Source: Patescibacteria group bacterium (GTDB lineage Bacteria > Patescibacteriota > Microgenomatia > UM-FILTER-40-11). Taken from it: a stretch of 13,382 nucleotides of DNA. The position numbers and the translations under genes were made by a program. Below, one piece after another: positions 1 through 6,093 of the stretch. The stretch spans positions 1-13,382 of the forward strand of contig JAMCYY010000043.1 in NCBI GenBank assembly GCA_023473205.1, read 5' to 3'. Position 1 is the first letter of the stretch, and each line of letters opens with the position of its first letter. The notes below the pieces were generated by a model. The model was given only the letters and a program-made list of their open reading frames with translations. It had not been told where the DNA came from and ran no database searches.

Positions 1-751
1 TCAGGAAAAAACCATTGTTAAAGACCTGCAAAACATTGAGGCTGTCCTTAAAGAGATGAGTTATGATTACGAAGTTATTTGTGTTGTGGATGGTAAGGTG
101 GATAAGACTTTTGAAAAAGCCAAAAAACTTGCCTCTCATAAGGTTAAAATTGTTGGTTATGAAAAAAACCATGGTAAAGGTTATGCCGTACGTTATGGTA
201 TGGCCAGGGCAGGCGGAGAAAGGATTGCTTTTATTGATGCTGGTATGGATATTAATCCGGTTTGTCTGCGGATGCTAATGGAACATATGATTTGGTATGG
301 GTCAGATGTTATTGTCGGTTCCATCCGCCATTCAGCTTCAAAGGTCAAAGACTACCCTTTTAAAAGAATGATTTATAGTATTGGTTATCATTTACTTACA
401 AGAATTCTTTTTGGTTTAAAAATTACTGACAGTCAAAGGGGAGTTAAAATTTTTCGCCGTGAAGTTTTGGAAAAAGTTCTGCCAAGAATGCTGGTTAAAC
501 GTTATGCCTTTGATATTGAGATGCTGGCGGTTGCTCATAAGTTAGGTTATAAAAAGATCCATGACGGGCCAGTTGAGATGGATGCCAGGCGGCTGAAGAA
601 TTCATCAATTAATTCAAATGAAGTAATTCATATGTTTCTTGATACCATTGCCATTTACTATCGCCTTAACTTACTTCATTATTACGACAATAAAAACAAA
701 AGAAGTTGGATTTATGACCAGGATTTAGATATGAGAATTAATGTGGCATGA
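1..751 (+). CDS. GT2 glycosyltransferase, DPM1/DPG-synthase-like (5' end outside window)
   Basis: Only the 3' part is present. The reading frame is open from base 2, so the ATG at base 56 is internal. The visible residues open with QEKTI, which matches the PAYNEEKTI element near the start of this family, so the true start probably lies roughly 15 codons upstream. GT-A fold landmarks are present: VVDGKVDKT at the nucleotide-sugar site, NHGKGYAVRYGM, FIDAGMDINP where the metal-binding DxD normally sits, and DSQRGVKIFRREV, the family's acceptor-side motif. No C-terminal membrane helix is apparent. Known relatives transfer a hexose from a nucleotide sugar to a polyprenyl phosphate on the cytoplasmic face; that role is inferred here. 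The metal-binding segment is unusual, with aspartates spaced D-A-G-M-D (bases 236-250) instead of D-A-D. The gene overlaps the next by four bases (ATGA), so the two are probably translationally coupled. Family assignment is secure; substrate is unknown. Confidence 0.85.
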   Translation, partial: QEKTIVKDLQNIEAVLKEMSYDYEVICVVDGKVDKTFEKAKKLASHKVKIVGYEKNHGKGYAVRYGMARAGGERIAFIDAGMDINPVCLRMLMEHMIWYGSDVIVGSIRHSASKVKDYPFKRMIYSIGYHLLTRILFGLKITDSQRGVKIFRREVLEKVLPRMLVKRYAFDIEMLAVAHKLGYKKIHDGPVEMDARRLKNSSINSNEVIHMFLDTIAIYYRLNLLHYYDNKNKRSWIYDQDLDMRINVA

Positions 752-1767
752 AAAAAGTTAAAGTCTCTGTTATTATTCCGGTTAGAACGATTACCCCTTA
801 TGTCCGTGAGACAGTTGCCTTTTTAAAAAAACAATCAGAAAAAGATTTTGAAATTATTATTGTTACAGATCAGCCGGAATCATTAGCCGGAACAAAAATC
901 ATTGCCAGCGGTGAACCAACACCTGCTTATAAGAGAAATTTAGGGGCGGGTATTGCCCAAGGTAAAGTATTGGCTTTTTTGGATGATGATTCTTATCCCA
1001 GCCAAGAATGGTTTGAGAACGCCTTAAACATTTTAAGTGAGGAAAGAAGTAAGGACTTGGCCGGGGTCTGCGGTCCAACATTGACTCCCCCAAAAGATAA
1101 CCTTTATCAGAAAGCCTCTGGTTGGGTCTGGGCAACATGGCTGGGGAGTGGAGGAGCCGGGATTTACCGTAACCGGATTATGCCCCGCAGAGAAGTTAAA
1201 GATTTTCCTTCAGTTAATTTATTAATAAAAAAGAATGATTTTGAAAAAGTCGGCGGATTTGATATTAACCATTGGCCGGGTGAAGATACTAAGCTTTGTT
1301 TAGATTTAATTAAGTTGGGGAAAAGAATTATTTATGATCCGCAAATTTTGGTCTATCACCACCGCCGAGCGGTTTTTCTACCACATCTTAAGCAAATCAG
1401 CCGCTATGCTTTGCGCCGCGGTCATTTTGCCAGAATTTTCCCGGAAACTTCTTTTAGATTAGGTTATTTGATCCCTTCTGCTTTTACTTATGCCATTATT
1501 ATTGGTATTCCTTTGTGTTTACTTTTTCCTTTTGTTCGAATTCTTTATTTTTTGCTTTTCATTTTTTACTTTTTACTTTTGCTGCAAGTATTTTTCGAAG
1601 TTTTCATAACAGAAAAAAATCTTTATTTGGCCTTTTTAACGATGACCGCAATTATTACCACTCATTTAACTTACGGCTTTCTTTTCCCTTGGGGGTTTTT
1701 GCAAAAGAAACTTAAAACTTCCCCTCATAAAATTGATAAAAAAAGAGGTGTTTATTTGGGCGGTTAA
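748..1767 (+). CDS. membrane-anchored GT2 family glycosyltransferase
   Basis: 339 residues. The N-terminus VKVSVIIPVR begins a GT-A domain. LDDD at residues 78-81 supplies the metal/nucleotide-sugar aspartates, and WPGED at 176-180 is the ED-type motif that normally provides the catalytic base. VYHHRR at about 202-207 follows, as in chain-extending GT2 transferases. From about residue 233 the protein is strongly hydrophobic, with three or four predicted membrane helices before a basic tail, so the active domain should face the cytoplasm. Likely role: adding a sugar from a nucleotide donor to a lipid-linked or surface-glycan acceptor; the sugar cannot be read from sequence. The ATG overlaps the upstream stop as ATGA and has no clear Shine-Dalgarno, suggesting coupled translation. 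The TAA at 1765-1767 overlaps the stop of the convergent gene. Length and motif order are complete. Confidence 0.9.
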   Translation: MKKVKVSVIIPVRTITPYVRETVAFLKKQSEKDFEIIIVTDQPESLAGTKIIASGEPTPAYKRNLGAGIAQGKVLAFLDDDSYPSQEWFENALNILSEERSKDLAGVCGPTLTPPKDNLYQKASGWVWATWLGSGGAGIYRNRIMPRREVKDFPSVNLLIKKNDFEKVGGFDINHWPGEDTKLCLDLIKLGKRIIYDPQILVYHHRRAVFLPHLKQISRYALRRGHFARIFPETSFRLGYLIPSAFTYAIIIGIPLCLLFPFVRILYFLLFIFYFLLLLQVFFEVFITEKNLYLAFLTMTAIITTHLTYGFLFPWGFLQKKLKTSPHKIDKKRGVYLGG

Positions 1768-3620
1768 GGTAAGCTTTGACGAAGTTTAATGGCATCCTGG
1801 TTTTCAGGGTCAATTTGTAAAGTAATTTGGATTTCTTTTTTTGCTTCAGTAATTTTATTTGTTTGTTGGTAAATAAAAGCCAGAACATTATGGAAAACAG
1901 GATTGTTGGGATAAATCTCAAGGGCTTTTTTAACGTGATATTCAGCAAGATCAAATTTTTTTTGTTGAACATAAATAGCCGTTAAATTTTGGTGTGACTG
2001 CCAAAGAGTCGGGTTATATTTTAAGGCATTTTGATAATTTTCAATGGCGAGGTCAATTTGGTTCATTTGTAAGTAAGTATTAGCTAAATTGTGGAAAGCG
2101 TCGGCATAATTCGGTAATAAATTGATGGCCGCTTGAAATTCTGTCACTGCTTTAGAAAAATCACCTCTTCTTGAATAAAGATCGCCTAGATTATTATGGT
2201 TTTGCGGGCTTGAAGGGGAAGTTTTGGCGGCAGACAGCCAAAGATAATCCTGGTTTCTCCAGTCAAGATTACGGCTAATGGTGCGGGATATTAAAAGAGC
2301 GAGCAAAAGACCAAAGATTATATAAGAAAGTTTTTGTTTTCGAAATTTTTCTCCCAGTTTATCCAAGAGGATAGCCGCAATAACATAAATTCCTATAATT
2401 CCTAAGTAGGTGTAGCGTTCCGCCACAATCCAGGCAACTTTAAAAGGCGTCAACATAGGCAGTAAGCAAAGGAAAAAAATACTTAGCCAGAAAGAAAGAT
2501 ATCTAAGATTTTTTTTCCAAAAAGTATAGAAAACTGCGGCAAAGTAAAGCAAGGTAACTGTCACCATAAAAATGTATTTCGGGGTTGAAAAAGACATTTC
2601 CGAGTGATAAAGGGTTAAGCCATTAGGCCAAAAAGCTAAGCTCAAATATGAAGAAATTGCTGTCGGAATTTGGGTTAAAGGATTATAAAGGCCTTCTTCT
2701 TGATAATATTGGGTTTTTAAAAGGCTAATGCGGTTACCAAAATTTCCGCCAAAAAGAACCATAAAAGCGCATAAACCGCTTAAAATGAAGAAAGGTATTA
2801 TTTTTTGCCAATTTGTTTTTATCTTTCCATAAGTAAGTTCAAAGGCAAGGATAATTAGTGGCAGGATGGCGGACTTTTCTGTTGTTAATAAGGCAACTAT
2901 AAAACAAAAAAGTGAAGCGTAATAATATTTTTTTTGCCAATTTCGAGAGCTGGCTAAAAGATAAAAGAAAAACGAAAATAAGTCAAAAAAAGCATATTGG
3001 GCGTGAATTCCGCCGGTAATCCAGACCAGCGCCTCGATTTGTAAGGGGTGAACCGCAAAAATTCCCGCAGCAAAGAGAGCAACCAATGGACTGACAAGAA
3101 AAGAAAGTAAGGTGAAAACGAGAAAAACTGAACCAAGGTGAAAGCCAAGATTAAGCAGCCGGAAAAAAACCTGGTTTAACCCAAAAATTTTATAGACGAG
3201 GCAATAAAAGAAATAACGGAAAAAATTGATAGTATTGTTCCTTAAATAATATAAAAGATTGCCCATATTTCTGTCCTGGACAATTCCGGCAATATCATCA
3301 GAAAGGAATTCATTTTTGAGTGAATTAATGTAGGCAATGGCAATAAGTACGGTAAGGAAAAGAAAACTAAGCCAGTTTTTCTTAAGCCAAGAGGACAAAT
3401 TTGATGGGAAAATAGTTTGCCTCGTGGAATTATCTTTTTTGTCTTCTTTTTTTTCTACTAATTTTGAATACTTTTCTTCCGGCAAATTTTCTTTAAGGTA
3501 CTGACGTAGAGTTTCTTCATCAATTTGAATCCTTTTTGCAATTTCCGCAAAATTTAACTTTTTCAGGTTTTTTTTAAGGATTTTTTTTTGGGATTTGTTT
3601 AAATTAATCTGTGTTTCCAT
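1764..3620 (-). CDS. TMTC-like GT-C membrane protein with N-terminal HTH-like segment and C-terminal TPRs
   Basis: 618 residues in three parts. Residues about 20-46 are charged and helical with a helix-turn-helix look (LNFAEIAKRIQIDEETLRQYL), followed by a lysine-rich linker. Residues about 82-450 form a multi-spanning membrane domain, roughly ten helices, with hallmarks of the TMTC/DUF1736 group of GT-C enzymes: the acidic pair D108-D109 in NEFLSDD of the first outer loop, AVHPLQIEALVWITGG at about 189-204, and AERYTYLG at about 400-407. Residues 470-605 are four consecutive 34-residue TPRs, each ending in proline. Animal TMTC proteins are O-mannosyltransferases that use dolichyl-phosphate-mannose; a polyprenyl-phosphate-sugar donor and a protein acceptor are therefore plausible, but this is inference. 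The TPRs probably face outside and could bind the acceptor. It is the only minus-strand gene here and appears to have its own promoter just upstream. Confidence 0.8.
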   Translation of the reverse strand: METQINLNKSQKKILKKNLKKLNFAEIAKRIQIDEETLRQYLKENLPEEKYSKLVEKKEDKKDNSTRQTIFPSNLSSWLKKNWLSFLFLTVLIAIAYINSLKNEFLSDDIAGIVQDRNMGNLLYYLRNNTINFFRYFFYCLVYKIFGLNQVFFRLLNLGFHLGSVFLVFTLLSFLVSPLVALFAAGIFAVHPLQIEALVWITGGIHAQYAFFDLFSFFFYLLASSRNWQKKYYYASLFCFIVALLTTEKSAILPLIILAFELTYGKIKTNWQKIIPFFILSGLCAFMVLFGGNFGNRISLLKTQYYQEEGLYNPLTQIPTAISSYLSLAFWPNGLTLYHSEMSFSTPKYIFMVTVTLLYFAAVFYTFWKKNLRYLSFWLSIFFLCLLPMLTPFKVAWIVAERYTYLGIIGIYVIAAILLDKLGEKFRKQKLSYIIFGLLLALLISRTISRNLDWRNQDYLWLSAAKTSPSSPQNHNNLGDLYSRRGDFSKAVTEFQAAINLLPNYADAFHNLANTYLQMNQIDLAIENYQNALKYNPTLWQSHQNLTAIYVQQKKFDLAEYHVKKALEIYPNNPVFHNVLAFIYQQTNKITEAKKEIQITLQIDPENQDAIKLRQSLP

Positions 3621-3649
3621 ATTGTGATTATGCTTTAACTATAAATAAT

Positions 3650-3655
3650 ATTATA
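3650..3655 (-). promoter_or_regulatory. candidate -10 box for the TMTC-like gene
   Basis: Read on the minus strand these bases are a perfect TATAAT, 29 bases before the ATG at 3620-3618. No convincing -35 box lies 16-18 bases further upstream. The predicted leader is about 20 bases and lacks a clear Shine-Dalgarno sequence. In an AT-rich gap a TATAAT can arise by chance, so support comes mainly from its position in the only space available for this gene's promoter. Confidence 0.45.
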
Positions 3656-3657
3656 CT
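3652..3657 (+). promoter_or_regulatory. candidate -10 box for the five-gene operon starting near 3688
   Basis: TATACT on the plus strand matches five of six bases of the -10 consensus. It is followed by AA, as is the better-supported TATACT at 10471. It overlaps the oppositely directed TATAAT, so two polymerases could not open both at once. The -35 region is weak: TTGTGA at 3622-3627 is too far away. It lies 30 bases before the GTG at 3688 and 48 before the ATG at 3706. Confidence 0.45.
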
Positions 3658-3687
3658 AAGTTATGTTGTTAAATAAAGTAGAGAGAA

Positions 3688-4380
3688 GTGATTAGAGTAT
3701 CTGAAATGCGCATTATTGTAGGCCTAACCTTTTTTTTACTTTTAGGCTATGCTTTGCTAAATCGAGATTTTTTCTCCCTACTTGCTTTCTGGAAAACAAG
3801 GGAAACAAGGGAACATTATTCTTATAACCAAGGGTCGCTGCAAAAAATTTATGAATATGCTTCAGTTAATATTTTTGACAAAGGGTATGTCAGAGATACT
3901 GGTTTAGGACTTTTACAAAGATTATCAGTTTTTCCCCAAGGCACTCTTTTAAAAGAAAGTAATTTTTTAATTAAAGAAAATTCTCCAGAAATGATTATTA
4001 AAATAGTTTTGCCCAAAGGCTTTAAGGACGGAATTTTAAGTTTTAAAGCCATCTCTAAATCAAGGTTTAATATTTTGGTTTCTTATGATCAAAAGACTTG
4101 GGAGGCTTATTCTTATCCTGGTTTTCCTATTAAGACAACGGAAGTCCTGCCTTTGAAAAATAAAAATCCAGGTTGTGAGGCTGTCTATGTAAAACCTTCT
4201 TCCCTTACTGATGATTTAAGTATTAATTTTGATGCTTTTCAATATCTCGCCGATCCTTTGCCTGATAAAGACGAATATGGTTTAATTTTCTTTCCGGATT
4301 ATGAACTTGATTTAAATGGAAAAAAGATTGATCAGCCAGGTATTGTCTATGAAAAAAAAATTTCTCAGGAAAATCATTAA
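3688..4380 (+). CDS. membrane-anchored extracytoplasmic protein of unknown function
   Basis: Not a family I recognise. 230 residues from the GTG at 3688, or 224 from the in-frame ATG at 3706. The purine run GAGAGAA directly abuts the GTG, which is poor spacing, while TTAGAG ends eight bases before the ATG, so the ATG is a credible alternative. One N-terminal hydrophobic segment (IIVGLTFFLLLGYALL) should act as an anchor or uncleaved signal, placing the rest outside the cytoplasm. The remainder alternates short hydrophobic stretches with polar turns and looks beta-rich; ILVSYDQKTWEAY resembles strands of carbohydrate-binding beta-sandwich modules, but this is only a visual resemblance. The gene leads a tight operon, and its 3' end overlaps the following GT-C gene by about 32 bases, suggesting an accessory or substrate-binding partner of that enzyme. 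A perfect 9-base tandem duplication near the 5' end encodes TRE-TRE. Confidence 0.75.
   Translation: MIRVSEMRIIVGLTFFLLLGYALLNRDFFSLLAFWKTRETREHYSYNQGSLQKIYEYASVNIFDKGYVRDTGLGLLQRLSVFPQGTLLKESNFLIKENSPEMIIKIVLPKGFKDGILSFKAISKSRFNILVSYDQKTWEAYSYPGFPIKTTEVLPLKNKNPGCEAVYVKPSSLTDDLSINFDAFQYLADPLPDKDEYGLIFFPDYELDLNGKKIDQPGIVYEKKISQENH
3796..3813 (+). repeat. perfect 9-base tandem duplication (two units)
   Basis: The unit ACAAGGGAA occurs twice back to back and in frame, encoding Thr-Arg-Glu twice just after the membrane anchor of the unknown protein. It lengthens the stalk by three residues without disturbing the frame. Probably a small replication-slippage event. Confidence 0.8.
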
Positions 4381-6088
4381 AAAATATTGGTTATTAACAG
4401 GAGCAGTATTCCTGTTAATCTTCCTTTCGCGTTTTGCCTTTCTGGGGGCAGATTTATTAAGCCCTACCTTAGAAGTTGAGGAAAAATTTGGCGGTTACAG
4501 TGCTAGGAATATGATTTTCCTCGAACGCTCGTCTGCTTACTTTAACTGGTTACAATCAATGGTTTATCTGCCTTTACAAAATTTTTTTTCGTATTTATCT
4601 TTCCTGTTTTTTGGGGTTGGCTTAAGTCAATTTCGTTTGCCTATGGTCATTGGAGGTTTTTTAGGTACAGTTTTTTTCTATCTGATCTTTTTAAAACAAA
4701 CCAATCCTTTTTGGGCAATAGTGGCAATTGTTTTTTATGCTTTTAATCTTGCTGTCACTCTCTGGCAACGTTCAGCTCTAACGGAAAATTTGTATTTTTT
4801 TCTGATGCCTCTTTCGGTTTACTTTATAATTAAAGATGATTTAAAAAGTAAAGACATTTTCGCCTTTGTTTTTTTTGCTGCTTTAAATTTTCTCGTAAAA
4901 ATTGACAGTTATCCATTTTACCTGGCGGCAATCATTTTTTTATTATTTTGGCCATTGAAAACAATCTCTTTGGCCAGGAAAGTTAAAATCTTTCTTTTAG
5001 CGTCTTTATCAGTATTGGTTATCGGCATTATTCTTTTTATGTTTTTCGATGCATTTAAATTTATTTCTTCTTATCAGATTTATCTAGATGTTCTTGTTAA
5101 GCGGCCTTTGTCTTTTGCCGGGGTTATGGCAACTGCCAAAACCTTTATTTCCATATTTCTTGGCTTCGACCCTTTTATTTTTCTTGCTTTTTCGACTTGC
5201 CTTCCTATATTACTTATTCAACGTCGAATTTTGAATAAAGTAGACATCTTTTTTTTAATTTTTTCCTTCTTAAATATTATTACCAGACTTCAGGTTCCGG
5301 CTGACGCTTTTTCCTGGAAAAGAATCTTGCCTCTATTTTTTGCTTCTTTTTATATTATTTTCAGGGCACTTTACTTTTTGGGAAAAAATGATTGGTTACC
5401 CAAAAAAACAAAACCGCCAAAAGATTTATGGTTTGATTTATCTATAGTTACTTTTTTCGGTACTTTGATCCTTCCAATTTATTTTATCTTTTTTCAAAGA
5501 TCAATTTTCCCCTTATTTACTCCTAAAGAATACCCCTTATCTTTTAATTATTCGCCTGGTTTGTTTATTTATTTCTTGTTTTTAATAACGGTTATGGTCA
5601 TTAGCCTTGGTGGCTTAGTTTTTATCCAAAATCAAAAATTTAAATTAGCTTTAAGGGTTTGCCTGACTTTTTTGGTCTTAGTTTCAGGAATAACAAACTT
5701 TTTTAGTGTGTTTAGACTTTATCTTCCCGACAATATCAGGTATTCTTACAGAGAAAACAAGAAATATTCTGCTTTAATCCCTGAAAATGAAACTATTATT
5801 GCCCATGAGCAGGCATTTAGAGCTTGGGCTTATTTGTCCAAACATGATTTTTATTTTAATCATGACGGCGGTCCTAACCCGATTCCTTACCGAGAAGCTT
5901 TAGAAAGAAAAGATATACGTTATTTCATTATTAATGCCGATGATTTTTGGGATGAGCGTTGGGGAATAACAAATAAGACGCGGCTTGCGGTCCTTAAAGA
6001 GGTTTATCCGAATTTAAAACCAATAGGAGTTTTTTTTGCCAGTAATGTTTGGCTGACAATTTATGATAAATATAGTAATAAGCAGTAA
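4349..6088 (+). CDS. GT-C family membrane glycosyltransferase (ArnT/PMT-like)
   Basis: 579 residues from the ATG at 4349. A further in-frame ATG at 4316 would give 590, but 4349 is preferred because AGG at 4338-4340 lies eight bases upstream and MKKKFLRKIIKK is a normal positively charged lead into the first helix. About a dozen predicted membrane helices follow. The first outer loop (residues about 33-53) corresponds to the catalytic aspartate/glutamate loop of PMT/ArnT-type enzymes but reads LSPTLEVEEKFGGYSARN, with Glu-Glu where Asp-Glu is usual. RSALTENLYFF further on fits the conserved Arg...Glu element of this fold. The last 110 or so residues are soluble and probably extracytoplasmic. 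Expected role: moving a sugar from a polyprenyl-phosphate donor to an outer-face acceptor; both are unknown. It overlaps the upstream gene across a nine-A run and is followed after five bases by the AsnB gene. Confidence 0.85.
   Translation: MKKKFLRKIIKKYWLLTGAVFLLIFLSRFAFLGADLLSPTLEVEEKFGGYSARNMIFLERSSAYFNWLQSMVYLPLQNFFSYLSFLFFGVGLSQFRLPMVIGGFLGTVFFYLIFLKQTNPFWAIVAIVFYAFNLAVTLWQRSALTENLYFFLMPLSVYFIIKDDLKSKDIFAFVFFAALNFLVKIDSYPFYLAAIIFLLFWPLKTISLARKVKIFLLASLSVLVIGIILFMFFDAFKFISSYQIYLDVLVKRPLSFAGVMATAKTFISIFLGFDPFIFLAFSTCLPILLIQRRILNKVDIFFLIFSFLNIITRLQVPADAFSWKRILPLFFASFYIIFRALYFLGKNDWLPKKTKPPKDLWFDLSIVTFFGTLILPIYFIFFQRSIFPLFTPKEYPLSFNYSPGLFIYFLFLITVMVISLGGLVFIQNQKFKLALRVCLTFLVLVSGITNFFSVFRLYLPDNIRYSYRENKKYSALIPENETIIAHEQAFRAWAYLSKHDFYFNHDGGPNPIPYREALERKDIRYFIINADDFWDERWGITNKTRLAVLKEVYPNLKPIGVFFASNVWLTIYDKYSNKQ
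4352..4360 (+). other. run of nine adenines in the overlap of two reading frames
   Basis: Nine consecutive A bases lie just after the start of the GT-C gene and within the last codons of the unknown membrane protein. Runs of this length can cause transcriptional slippage; losing one A, or gaining two, would join the two frames into a single protein. Both proteins have sensible ends of their own, so separate translation is the default reading. Confidence 0.6.
4393..4419. repeat. perfect 10-base inverted repeat with 7-base loop inside the GT-C gene
   Basis: ATTAACAGGA at 4393-4402 is matched exactly by TCCTGTTAAT at 4410-4419. It lies 13 bases after the stop of the upstream gene and about 44 bases after the start of the GT-C gene. 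There is no T tract after it, so it is not an intrinsic terminator. It could be an RNA hairpin affecting early translation, an operator-like dyad, or chance. Confidence 0.55.
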
Positions 6089-6093
6089 AGTTT

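Noticed and set aside
56..751. ATG at base 56 as the start of the first glycosyltransferase
   Set aside because: The frame is open to the window edge and the upstream residues (QEKTIVKDLQNIEAVLKEM) are conserved family sequence, so the start is outside the window.
899..1138. Minus-strand open frame of 79 codons, and similar short frames at 2954-3148, 3849-4052, 6747-6950, 8768-9055 and 12006-12245
   Set aside because: Each lies wholly within a strongly supported gene on the other frame or strand and shows no recognisable domain or start signal.
1700..1800. Terminator hairpins around the convergent gene ends
   Set aside because: Short matches such as AAGCTT near AAGTTT do not form a continuous stem, and no hairpin followed by a T tract was found on either strand.
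4316..4348. ATG at 4316 as the start of the GT-C gene
   Set aside because: It would give an 11-residue extension fully inside the upstream gene with no Shine-Dalgarno; the ATG at 4349 has AGG at proper spacing and begins with a lysine-rich stretch typical before a first membrane helix.
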